DNA from: Agarophyton chilense
Taxonomy: Eukaryota > Rhodophyta > Florideophyceae > Gracilariales > Gracilariaceae
Reading direction: 5' to 3'
Assembly: GCA_030374765.1 (NCBI GenBank)
Contig: JARGXX010000088.1
Coordinates: 2,418,001-2,482,000, forward strand
DNA: 64,000 bases
This document shows, piece after piece, positions 12,004 to 20,771 of the stretch. Positions within the stretch are counted from its first letter, which is position 1. Each line of letters begins with the position of its first letter. Below the pieces are notes generated by a model that did no database searches, was not told where the DNA came from, and saw only the letters and a program-made list of their open reading frames with translations. The position numbers and the translations under genes are program-made.

Positions 12004-13512
12004 TCAACAAGCAGAGGGAACGCAAAAGGGCTCGAGATCAGTGCCTATCGACAGTCCCAAGAAGCAGTGCCCGCTGTACACCTCTGAGGTTGGGTGTGTG
12101 GTGGGTACTGTCCGCTACCCGGCGACTCTCTTGTAGTTGCTTGACATAGGCTGTCGACAGGATGGGATGATAATAATAAATAATACATATTATGTTGGCC
12201 ACAAGCTGTAGAGGCCTGGACTAACCAAACGGTGTGCAAAAGAAGCATGTAAGTAAACTGTCTTTCTCTTGATTCGGTGTTGTTCATTATTCTCAACAGT
12301 CTCTGACGAAAAGAACGGAAACAGTCATGTAAATATTTCCACCCAGAAACATCTGTACATACCATATATGTTTATTCTTCAACAGAGAATACGGAACCAA
12401 CATGTAGCTCAACTCTATTGTAATGAAATCAACCCTTGAATGCAAAAATGACAGTTTTTGTTTTGTTCGCGCATGCAAGGTCTTGTGGTGTGCAATTCCG
12501 AGTTCGTTTTTCTTTTGCTATGTTGTTAGCTACCCATCGCTGTGTAACTGGAATAGTGAGATAGGTCTTGATGCTCATATGGGAACAATGTACGCAAATG
12601 AATGCTTCTGAGAAGCCCAATAGCATTTCTCTACATCTTGTCATTCGAGGCGTGACGAACACCGTCAAAAGGCGTGTGCGGCAGAAGATATTGTCTTCGG
12701 GTACCTTGATGGAAAAACACGCACGCTCCATATCAGCTGCTTCGATCGGAGACCTGGAATACGTGACCACCGTGGTATTGGATGCAAACGGGATGAAACC
12801 GGCAATTCAAAGCACAGTGGACGAAGGCCAAAGCAAACGGCCTCCCCTCCCCCATTCCTTTTGTCGGAGTCCAAAGGGTAGAAAAATAACAGCCTCATAC
12901 GTAGGGGCCTAAACATAGTATTTTGGACTGTTTGTGCGCTACTTTAAGCAGTATAGCTCTTGGGCCATGTCAAGGGCCAGAGTAAGGGCCTGTACCTCCT
13001 TTGATATTGGAAGTGCAACAAGTTTCGCAACACGCAAACTCCGCTGGTTGGAAGAATTGAGTGGCCTGATGAGCTGGTGAGAGGGACCAAAGACCAGGAT
13101 GGTCATTCCATTCATGTATCTTTTCGGGATTCGTGTGGCGCATTGGAATGTGGCCCTGTCCGATTCTTACCTGCTTTTACGACTTGTACCAGGTCATGGG
13201 CACTAACCGCAAAATTGGAGGTAGCAGAACCACAGCCACGTACCCATTCACTTGGTTGATGTATACGTGCGACATGGGCTCAGTCAAGTGGTTGTTTTGC
13301 TCAGTAGAATGAGCACTAGTCTTCAGGCTTTGTTGATTTTCGAGTTGTGAAGCGTTGCCCAGCAGCCCCGTCCCCCTCCGTCCCCCCCCCACCCTCCGTC
13401 TTAACAAACCCATTCTTTGGCTACGAAGAGGTGACAGCGCACGCATACGGCTTGCTTTTATCCGCACCTTGGAAGAAAGCGTGTCGAGGGCACCCTGTCC
13501 ATATCTCCTCCT

Positions 13513-15102
13513 ATGAGAGGTTGTGCAATTGCCTTGTTAGCGCTACATGTTGTACTTAGGCATGCGGCGGGTCAGGAATGGGTCGTGGACGAGTTCAAAA
13601 ACGAAGACGGGAGCCCATTTCGAGACATTGATGCCCCAACGGTGATAAGACAAGGTCCTGACCTGCGCTTTTACGTGGGCGCAAAAGGCACTGTGAGCGC
13701 GCTTACGGTGGACGACGACTACAGAGTAAGCGATGTGTGCACCAGTAAGAACTTTGGCGAGGACCGCACGGTACTGGGACTGACATTCGACCCGCGATAC
13801 TTTCGACAAGATGACATTTTCCTGTACATCGCTACATCCAAGCTGAACTGGGCTGGTGGTCAACACGGGGACGCAGAACAGTTCCCGGGTGGGTGGGCGA
13901 ACGGAATGGTACAAATCATGAGGTCGAATCAAGGCGGGCATTGTTTGGCGGTAACGAAGAACGTTGTGACGGGACTGTCAGTTTCGAACCATGACCACGG
14001 AGTGAATGGGATGGTGATAGATCTTGACGGAACGCTCAAGGTGCTGAACGGTGGCATGACGAACGCAGGTTTCTCCGAAAAGGGGGATGGAGATGGCGGC
14101 GCTCCTGAAACGCCTTTGTCCGGGGCTTTGCTTAGTGTGCGACTCAACATTGATGGGTTCAATGGCGAGGTAGAGTACGACACGACGGACGGACGACAGG
14201 CGGATATTTCAAACGAACCTGATGTGGAAGTTTTCGCGGCAGGGTTCATGAATGCGTTCTCCGTAGAACTGCACACAAATGGGGGTCTGTACGTGACTGA
14301 TAATGGACCGAACCCGGGGTACGGGAAGGAAAGCGTGTCGTGCTCAGTGAATTTGGAAAGCGAGCCGCACGAGGATGACACACTGCACCTCGCGGAGAAA
14401 GGAAAGTGGTACGGGCATCCCAACCGCAACCGCGGGCGCTACGACGAGAAGCAATGCGTGTACCAGGGAGAGGGGCGGACGGAAGCTGTGACTCACATGG
14501 AATCGTCCACCAACGGATTGACGGAGTACAGCAGCAACAAGCGCGGGGCCGAGTGGAAGGGGGCACTAGTGCTAGCGCGCATCGGGTTCCACGGTGGCAA
14601 CAACGACAGAGGCAACAGCTTCGCACTATTCCTATCGGACCAACGAACAGTGAAGCGACGCGAGGAAGTTGCCAACGTAGGCGGACTAGACGCGACGATG
14701 GACATGAACGGCAATCTTGTGTTAACAGACTACATGGTACGCGCGATAGTAGTGCTGCGCAGCGACGAGGCAACGACGGTGGCGCGACAGCGCGCGGCAG
14801 TATGGAGCGTGTTACCACGACGCGGGCCGGCACGCGGGGGGAATCGAGTGTGGGTGCGCGGACGGTTTGCGGCACGGGCTCTGACGGTGATGTTTGGGTC
14901 GCGCGTGTGTCGCGATGTGCGCGTGGTGCGAGAAGGATTGTTGAATTGTCGGGCGCCGGCGGGCGTGCGCGGGGAGAGCATTGTGGTGAGTGTTGGGGTT
15001 GGACGATGGTTCTCGCGTAGCTTTGGCGGCGCGGACTACACGTACATGACTGAGCAGCGCGGCGCGTTGCACGCCCACTTGCTGGAGACGACCGCGCTGT
15101 GA
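13513..15102 (+). CDS. Secreted glucose/sorbosone dehydrogenase-like beta-propeller protein with C-terminal IPT/TIG domain
   Basis: The protein has 529 aa in one uninterrupted frame from an ATG. Residues 1-20 form a signal peptide (basic start, ALLALHVVL core, AAG/Q cleavage site), so it is secreted or lumenal. Residues about 35-425 resemble the soluble PQQ-type glucose/sorbosone dehydrogenase propeller: TVLGLTFDPRY, a HDHGVNG block with candidate active-site His, LYVTDNGPN and WYGHPNRNRGRYD. Residues about 433-505 read as an IPT/TIG immunoglobulin-like domain (SVLPRRGPARGGNRVWVRG, C-x-VRVV). Family members oxidise sugars with PQQ, but whether this protein binds PQQ cannot be told from sequence alone. 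The domain pair points to a cell-surface or extracellular carbohydrate role. The C-terminal third is much richer in G+C than the flanks. Confidence 0.75.
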   Translation: MRGCAIALLALHVVLRHAAGQEWVVDEFKNEDGSPFRDIDAPTVIRQGPDLRFYVGAKGTVSALTVDDDYRVSDVCTSKNFGEDRTVLGLTFDPRYFRQDDIFLYIATSKLNWAGGQHGDAEQFPGGWANGMVQIMRSNQGGHCLAVTKNVVTGLSVSNHDHGVNGMVIDLDGTLKVLNGGMTNAGFSEKGDGDGGAPETPLSGALLSVRLNIDGFNGEVEYDTTDGRQADISNEPDVEVFAAGFMNAFSVELHTNGGLYVTDNGPNPGYGKESVSCSVNLESEPHEDDTLHLAEKGKWYGHPNRNRGRYDEKQCVYQGEGRTEAVTHMESSTNGLTEYSSNKRGAEWKGALVLARIGFHGGNNDRGNSFALFLSDQRTVKRREEVANVGGLDATMDMNGNLVLTDYMVRAIVVLRSDEATTVARQRAAVWSVLPRRGPARGGNRVWVRGRFAARALTVMFGSRVCRDVRVVREGLLNCRAPAGVRGESIVVSVGVGRWFSRSFGGADYTYMTEQRGALHAHLLETTAL

Positions 15103-15230
15103 GCCCGGGCGGCGGTGTAGACGGTGACGGGGGCGGAGATGGCGATGAGCGCGAGTTTAAACCCGAAGAGATGGGTGGGACTTCGTTTGACTAAGGGAGA
15201 CTTGTTACTCTGTATGACAACTATCTCTAT

Positions 15231-15594
15231 CTTGGACAAGTATGACCGCCGATTGAAACCAAGGGTGCTTTGTTACTTTGTAGGGCAACCATCTACCTTG
15301 TACAAGTACAACCGTAGATTGAAGCCGAGTGCGAGTTGTTCATTTGTAGAACAACCATCGATCTTGCACAAGTACAACCGTAGATTGAAGCCGAGTGCGA
15401 GTTGTTCATTTGTAGAACAACCATCGATCTTGCACAAGTACGACTGTAGATTGAAGCCGAGTGCGAGTTGCTCATTTGTAGGACAACCATCGATCTTGTG
15501 CAAATACTATTGGAGACTGAGACCAAAGGAGACTCGGTACCAGTACTTTGTAGGGCAAATGTCTCCATCCTGGACAAGTACAACCGTAGATAAC
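15231..15594 (+). repeat. 66-bp minisatellite, about 5.5 units
   Basis: Units start at 15231, 15297, 15363, 15429 and 15495, with a final partial at about 15569. Each begins CTTG-ACAAGTACAACCGTAGA. The units at 15297, 15363 and 15429 are nearly identical and the outer ones diverge; the 15495 unit is longer. Because 66 is a multiple of three, frames stay open on both strands (22-residue periodic peptides), which explains the long ORFs here. It occupies the gap between the sugar-dehydrogenase-like gene and MGDG synthase, so it may affect the latter's promoter. Confidence 0.9.
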
Positions 15595-15813
15595 CCGCAG
15601 GGGCGAGTAAACACACGTGGCACCCACTGCTGGCAGCGAGCACCGCGCCCCTTCGACACCGCACCTTGCTGCCTCGCCAACAAATCGAGCGCTGCACATC
15701 TTTCATAGATAACGGCAGCCTCACCGTTGCCCGCGCCACCCACCGTCAACGGCCCCCACGCCCACCCACCACCACCGCCGTCGCCGTCGCCGCCGCCGCC
15801 TCCGCAGCTCGCA

Positions 15814-17325
15814 ATGGGCTCCCCCATCACCCCCCCCCCGCCCGAGCCGCGCCCGCTGCATCACGCGCGTCGCCTCCTCAGTCACTCGCGCAAGCTCCGC
15901 GTCCTTGTGCTCTCCTCCGACACGGGCGGCGGACACCGCGCCTCCGCCGCCGCTCTTCGCGCCGCGTTAAGCGCCCTGCATCCGGCCGAAATTCACGTGG
16001 ACGTTGTCGACTTTTGGGTCGAACTTGCCGCCGGTCCCTTCCGTCTTTTTCCTCAGCAGTACACCTTTTTGGCCAGACATCCGGCGTTGTGGAGCTTTAC
16101 CTACCACGCCACGCGCTTCCCGCCCTTCCGCGCCGTCACTGAGTGCTACTTCAACACGCTGGCGCATCGTAAAGTGCGCTTGGCTTTTATCAAGTATCAG
16201 CCGGACCTTGTTGTATCCGTTCACCCTTTGGTTAATACGCTTGCGCTCAATGTTCTTAACAATCTCGCCGCCGACTCCTATGTGCCGCGTCCGCCTTACG
16301 TCACCGTTGTCACCGATCTGGGCGGTGCCCACCCCACGTGGTTCCATCGCAACGCCGACATGGTGTACGTTCCCGTCCCCGAAGTTGCGCGTCTGGCGCA
16401 ACGTGTGGGAATGTCGCAAGCGCAGGTCACCACTATTGGTCTTCCAGTGCGCCAACAGTTTTGGGAAGGAGAGATTTCAAAAGCACAGCTTCGTAAAAAG
16501 CTCTGCATGCATCCAGATGCACCCGCCGTACTTGTCATTGGCGGCGGAGACGGTGTCGGCGGACTCAAAGCCATTGCCACAATGCTAGCCCGACAGCTGC
16601 CGTCTAAATTGGCTAACAACCCACCACAGATTGTTGTTATTTGCGGAAAGAACCAAGCCTTGCGCGAGTCGCTGTGTGCTCAATCCTGGAACTGTCACAT
16701 GATTCCTTTAGGATATGTGTCCAATGTGAGCGAGTGGATGGCCGCCTCGGACATCATTTGCACCAAAGCGGGGCCAGGCACCATAGCCGAGTCTTTGATA
16801 CGCGGTTTGCCCATCATTATCACCGCCTTTCTACCCGGTCAGGAGGAGGCCAATGTGCGCTACGTCGAGGCTCAAAAAGTCGGAGTGTACGCCTCAAAAC
16901 CCGCCAAAATTGCCTCTATCGCCGCCGAATGGCTTTCAAACCCGCAACTGCTTCGCGAAATGTCAGCCAGAGCGGAGAGCTGCGGTCGACCGCAAGCCAC
17001 CGTACAAATCGCCCAGGACATCTTGCGTGTTGCCAGGCTCAAAATTACCGACAACATTGCCGAAATGGAAAGAAGACGACAAGTCAGGGAAGCAACCGCA
17101 GCTCTGGCGCGCAGTAATCTGCGAAAGTATCTGCCAAACATGCCCATCTTGAAGGATGATAGCAAGCAATCACATCTGTTGTTAAGAGTTCGATTTTTGA
17201 TGCGCGTGCTGGCTGGCTCTTTGATTGCACAGAGAGCGTTTTCCTCACCTGAGACTTCCCCGTCTTCTTCTATGGATCGCATTCCAACCATTAGGGCCGC
17301 CGACTCAACGTGGGGGGGGAAGTAG
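15814..17325 (+). CDS. MGD: Monogalactosyldiacylglycerol synthase (GT28 family)
   Basis: The 503-aa protein transfers galactose from UDP-galactose to diacylglycerol, making the main thylakoid lipid at the plastid envelope. The N-terminal MGDG-synthase domain starts near residue 35 with LSSDTGGGHRASA, the Gly-rich loop of the family. VDVVDFW, SVHPLVN and TDLGGAHPTWFH follow. The GT28 C-terminal domain has VIGGGDGVGG, PLGYV-NVSEWM, the nucleotide-sugar signature IICTKAGPGTIAE and FLPGQEEANV. The start is the first ATG; the proline-rich open frame upstream has no ATG after its stop at 15706. No clear transit peptide is visible beyond a Pro/Arg-rich leader. A C-terminal extension (about residues 435-503) ends in a Ser/Pro-rich tail. 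It converges with the HEAT gene, 130 bp apart. Confidence 0.93.
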   Translation: MGSPITPPPPEPRPLHHARRLLSHSRKLRVLVLSSDTGGGHRASAAALRAALSALHPAEIHVDVVDFWVELAAGPFRLFPQQYTFLARHPALWSFTYHATRFPPFRAVTECYFNTLAHRKVRLAFIKYQPDLVVSVHPLVNTLALNVLNNLAADSYVPRPPYVTVVTDLGGAHPTWFHRNADMVYVPVPEVARLAQRVGMSQAQVTTIGLPVRQQFWEGEISKAQLRKKLCMHPDAPAVLVIGGGDGVGGLKAIATMLARQLPSKLANNPPQIVVICGKNQALRESLCAQSWNCHMIPLGYVSNVSEWMAASDIICTKAGPGTIAESLIRGLPIIITAFLPGQEEANVRYVEAQKVGVYASKPAKIASIAAEWLSNPQLLREMSARAESCGRPQATVQIAQDILRVARLKITDNIAEMERRRQVREATAALARSNLRKYLPNMPILKDDSKQSHLLLRVRFLMRVLAGSLIAQRAFSSPETSPSSSMDRIPTIRAADSTWGGK

Positions 17326-17455
17326 TCCATTTTTGAACTTCGTCAAGTTGTGCCAACGCTCGTGCGGACTAGATTGGTAGCGCATAACACCTGTATAGCT
17401 CTGTACTAAATCACTTACAGTATAACTAGTGACTCAAATGTTTCGGGGGGCTTGC

Positions 17456-18298
17456 TCAATCCCGTACAGACACTTCGCAGTCTTTTTGCATCTTCTCTAA
17501 CGCCAAGGTGGCACGAGCGGCCACGGTGGGGTCGGCCGAAATCTCCCGGTTGACGCCGTCTGATTCTGTATCGTGTCCCTGACTCAACACATTTGCTTCG
17601 CCGTTTGCTGCCGCCTGCACAACTTTTAACCCAAGCCGCTTGAGATCCTCATCCAGTACTTTTACAGCGTCAAACTGCTCCAGCCCAACAATTGACGCGT
17701 AACGAACCCCCCAGTCCACTTCGGCATCGGCAAGGGCGAGGAGACATTCATAAGCGATGCGAGCCTGGCGTGCGTCAGCATATTGTAGACTTGCTAATGC
17801 CTTGCACGCCGCGCGTCGCACGTTCGGAATGGGCCCCGTTTTCGCACAGGCTAAGCATACTTGCAACACGGATGGGTTCCCAATGCCAGCTAATGCGCGA
17901 AGGGCATACGCATTCACCGAATAATTGAACGCCGCCACGCCAGTCAGTAGGGGGGGTACGGCGGTGTCTCCGGCCTGTATTAGCGCTGAAATGGCGATAC
18001 GCGCTGCTGGTGGATTGTTGAATCCTAACATGTCGACCAGCACGGGCAGCGTTTGCGGGTAGGACTTGCTAGCTTGGGCAATTTGTTCGGCGGCGGTTAT
18101 TAGCGCTGTGGGCGAATCTGGACCGCTTTGTACGTAGGCGATGCGGGAGGCTAGCGAGGCTGGCAAGGTTGATAGATCGATTTCATAATCTATGCCACCG
18201 TTCACGCCGCTCATTCGAGGGAATTGCTGGCATCTTTGAGGAACGGGTTGAGTTCGTCTGAGAATAGGAGGCGCAGGGAGAAAGTTTAAGAGCCTCAT
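17456..18298 (-). CDS. HEAT-repeat protein of the phycobilin lyase type (CpcE/CpcF/CpeZ/NblB-like), plastid-targeted
   Basis: The 280-aa protein is built of PBS-lyase HEAT-like repeats: ARIAISALIQAGDTAVPPL, NAYALRALAGIGNPSVL, NVRRAACKALASLQY and WGVRYASIVGLEQF. Relatives attach or remove bilin chromophores on phycobiliproteins (CpcE/F, CpeY/Z) or act in phycobilisome turnover (NblB). The block IPNVRRAACKAL and the position of the tryptophan suit the CpcF/CpeZ-type subunits, but I cannot assign the bilin or partner. Residues 1-28 are Arg/Pro/Leu-rich with almost no acidic residues, fitting a plastid transit peptide. An acidic insert (about 230-255) precedes the C-terminal helix. It is the strongest clue to a phycobilisome-bearing host. 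Confidence 0.8.
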   Translation of the reverse strand: MRLLNFLPAPPILRRTQPVPQRCQQFPRMSGVNGGIDYEIDLSTLPASLASRIAYVQSGPDSPTALITAAEQIAQASKSYPQTLPVLVDMLGFNNPPAARIAISALIQAGDTAVPPLLTGVAAFNYSVNAYALRALAGIGNPSVLQVCLACAKTGPIPNVRRAACKALASLQYADARQARIAYECLLALADAEVDWGVRYASIVGLEQFDAVKVLDEDLKRLGLKVVQAAANGEANVLSQGHDTESDGVNREISADPTVAARATLALEKMQKDCEVSVRD

Positions 18299-18762
18299 TG
18301 ATGCAGGTTGGTTTTCGAACGACCGGACGTCGAAAATAGAACTATACCCGGATCGCGAGGGACTTGTACGCTCGGGTTCACGCCTTGAACAACCACTCCT
18401 ATTCTGTAATACATCGCAACCTCGGAGATTTGTACAGCGATATCACGCAATGGCGAATCACACGTCAGCTTTCAGGTTTTTCCACGCTCTGAAGATTTCT
18501 CATAACGAAAAAGTGTAGCCAAACACATGTGTGCTGGAGGATCGTCGCAAACGATCGCCGGCTTCAAGCCATCCGCAAGTCATTGATAACGGCAATCAGG
18601 CTGGCTTGGAGTGAAGAAAAGGCGGACTGTTCAGATTTCGTGAGGGTGAAAACTTTGTCCTGAGCGCCCCCTTAATCCCCAACGGCATCTTCTCCGAAGT
18701 GAAGTATTAATACCTGACTTGGTAGGTAAACACAAACTACAACGCAAAACCCATCACTCAAC
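18299..18762. promoter_or_regulatory. Divergent intergenic region
   Basis: This 464-bp gap separates the divergently read HEAT-repeat gene and the small membrane-protein gene, so it should hold both promoters. An AT-rich AGTATTAATACC near 18703-18714 is a possible core element for the rightward gene. No other gene or repeat is seen. Confidence 0.4.
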
Positions 18763-18957
18763 ATGAACTACAAATTCACGGCAACAATACAATGGGTACT
18801 GGTATTCTCGGCCGGTGTCGCCGCGCTCCACTTTGGTAAAGCCTACAGCAAAAGACGCGTCGAGGAAATGGCTCCGCAATACGCCAACGCCACAACCCGC
18901 GACGACATTTCAGAAGCCATAAGCGCCCACAACGCCGCTATAGGCCGCGAACAATAG
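18763..18957 (+). CDS. Small single-pass membrane protein, unknown function
   Basis: This is a 64-aa protein from an ATG in good context (CAACATGAAC). Residues about 9-25 (IQWVLVFSAGVAALHF) form one membrane span, followed by a basic KAYSKRR stop-transfer patch and a hydrophilic tail. The architecture resembles small mitochondrial or plastid inner-membrane subunits, but I do not recognise the family. Its last 20 bp overlap the 3' end of the HPPK-DHPS gene on the opposite strand. Codon use looks like that of the neighbouring genes, which argues for a real gene. Confidence 0.5.
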   Translation: MNYKFTATIQWVLVFSAGVAALHFGKAYSKRRVEEMAPQYANATTRDDISEAISAHNAAIGREQ

Positions 18958-20734
18958 TGTCTGCCGCTCGCACGGCATCCGCCACGCCTGCCTCGTGAAC
19001 GCGAACCATATCAACACCCCCCCGAGCAATACAGCTTGCAATCGCGCCCGCTGTCACCCAGTCGCGGGCGCGTTTCGTGTCTGTCAATGGAATGTCTGCG
19101 AGCCAGGACTTACGACTTGCGCCGAGCAGCACGGGGTATTCGCCGCAGAGTTTGCAGAATCGGGCGGTTTCTCGCAGCAGTTGTTGGGAAAGCTGTTTGT
19201 TCTTTGCAAATCCAATACCTGGATCGGTTATGACGCTCCATCTTTTGACGCCCTTGGTTTGTGCGTTTCTGACGTTGTGCAATAGTTCGGCGGCCACATC
19301 GGTAGTCACGTCGCCGTAGTGTTGTTGATTTCTCATTGTGGCGGGTGTACCTCGTGTGTGCATTAGAACACATGCTGCGTCTCGTCGCGCAAGTGTTTCA
19401 TGCATTTTTTCGTCTAATGTGCCTGCGGAGATATCGTTGATTACTTCCGCGCCAGCGTCGAGGACCTTCTCTGCGACGTTGGACAAAAAAGTATCACAAG
19501 ATATCACGACATTCGGAAATGAGCGACGGATAGCGTCAATGATAGGCAAAATGCGATCCAGCTCTTGCTCTGCTTCGATCAACTCAGCGCCCGGTCTAGT
19601 ACTCTGGCCACCGACCTAGTCGTAAATGCAAATCAAAACAGTCAGGATCACACACACAAGCGTTGTGTGGCCAATAGTATGATTAAAGATATATACTTAC
19701 ATCAACCACATCGAAGCCTTGTTGACAGAATCTGTCCACCTGTTGCAAAGCTGTGTCGACTGAATTGTGCTCTCCGCCGTCACTGAAGCTATCAGGCGTT
19801 GCGTTTATAACACCCATTAGAAGTGTTCGTTCACCCCACGACAACAACTTTCCCATGTGCGTTGGGGTCACTTTCTTCAGCTCGCTTTTCCCTTCTGGGA
19901 GCAACTCTTCTAGAAGCTGTTTTGCAGTCCTTGTCCGGTGTTGGAATGGAATTGGTATTGACTCGGAGATATCACACACAGGACGAAGGACAAACTCGCG
20001 TTCATGTAAGCGTGGATGAGGAATCTGCAGAGTGTGCCCGTCCTGAACCCGTCGTTCTCCGTAGCAGATTATATCGAGGTCGATTGGACGTGGGCCATTG
20101 CGCATGCTGCCAAAGGATCGCCCCAGTTCGTACTCAATTCGCTTGAGCTCGTGCAGCAGCTGCAGCGGTGGCAGCGGAGTAGATATCTCAACGGCTCCGT
20201 TGAGGAAGGCTGGCTGATCCGTGACATACATTCTATGAGGAGTTAATTTCGTCTTGCCGTGGGATGACAATAAAAATGATTTGTTCTACATGCTTGTACT
20301 TACGGTTTACTTTCGTAGAGGAAAGAAGTGGCGTGAACGGTACATGAGAATGTTTGCAGTGCGCGAAGCGCTGCGTGAATCGTACTGACTCTGTTTCCAA
20401 CATTGGAACCGACTGCGACAATTGCCGTTTCTTCAGCGGCGACTGACGTGAATGGTCTGCTGGCGATTTGTTTGACGAGTGCTCTTCCTGAACGAATCAT
20501 GATGGGTGGTGGCTTATTCTCGATTGCGCGCACCTCGGCAAGTTCGGCAGTAGTGCCGAATGCGACGTGAGATCGATACTGCATCACATATCTCAGGGAT
20601 GACGGCACAAATTGATTTAAAATCAATGAACTGGCGTCTTTCGCGTGCTGTGCTTTTAAATCAAGGTTTTGGAGTAGAGCTCGCGAGCGCGAAGGACGTT
20701 TCGAAGCGAAGGGGTGACGTAACGAGGTAGGCAT
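18938..20734 (-). CDS. Bifunctional HPPK-dihydropteroate synthase, three exons
   Basis: The exons on the minus strand are 20734-20304, 20232-19701 and 19615-18938; together 1641 nt, 546 aa. HPPK (about residues 105-270) shows AIVAVGSNVGNR, QPAFLNGAVEI, ELGRSFGSMRNGPRPIDLDI and IPHPRLHEREFVL. DHPS (about 300-546) shows LLMGVINATPDSFSDGG, the GGQSTRPGAE block created by splicing, SCDT, INDISAG, MHTRGTPATM, DPGIGFAK, LLGASRKSW and VRVHEAGVADAV. The enzyme makes 7,8-dihydropteroate in folate synthesis. HPPK before DHPS, as in plants, and a basic N-terminus (MPTSLRHPFASKRPSRSR) suggest mitochondrial import. The start is the first ATG after the PAP gene's stop, 37 bp upstream; an earlier ATG at 20851 lies inside that gene. 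Confidence 0.92.
19616..19700 (-). other. Intron 2 of HPPK-DHPS (85 nt)
   Basis: The donor is GTAAGT after GTTGAT and the acceptor ACTAG before GTCGGTGGC. A branch-point-like CTGAC lies near the 3' end. Removing it joins VVD to VGGQSTRPGAE, the conserved DHPS pterin loop, which confirms the junction. Confidence 0.93.
20233..20303 (-). other. Intron 1 of HPPK-DHPS (71 nt)
   Basis: The donor is GTAAGT and the acceptor CATAG. Removal joins YESKP to MYVTDQPAFLNGA across a split Pro codon, restoring the HPPK substrate-binding segment. The intron contains an in-frame stop, so splicing is required. Confidence 0.93.
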
Positions 20735-20771
20735 CGACACATGACAAAGCAAGCGTGGTTTTATGGTACAG

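Larger units (their letters stand above)
10526..13512. other. Mostly non-coding stretch with repeats and one weak gene candidate
   Basis: It contains repeat copies Q (11114-11258) and P (11447-11614), a TATA box near 11705 and a possible small spliced transcript (11823-12003). From 12004 to 13512 I find no supported gene. An open frame at 12571-12912 (+) has no recognisable domain. The last 500 bp form the upstream region of the sugar-dehydrogenase-like gene. Confidence 0.5.

Noticed and set aside
12571..12912. 114-aa plus-strand ORF between E2 and the gene island
   Set aside because: No recognisable domain, composition unlike the neighbouring genes, and an equally long opposing frame. It cannot be supported.
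14246..14875. 209-aa minus-strand and 204-aa plus-strand (14406-15020) frames within the sugar-dehydrogenase-like gene
   Set aside because: Shadow frames of a GC-rich real gene; Arg/Pro/Cys-rich composition with no motif.
15231..15594. CRISPR-like periodicity
   Set aside because: Units are contiguous without spacers, and the genome is eukaryotic; this is a minisatellite.
15124..15708. 194-aa plus-strand frame and similar minus-strand frames over the minisatellite
   Set aside because: The openness follows from a 66-bp unit length in several frames on both strands. There is no domain and no good start.
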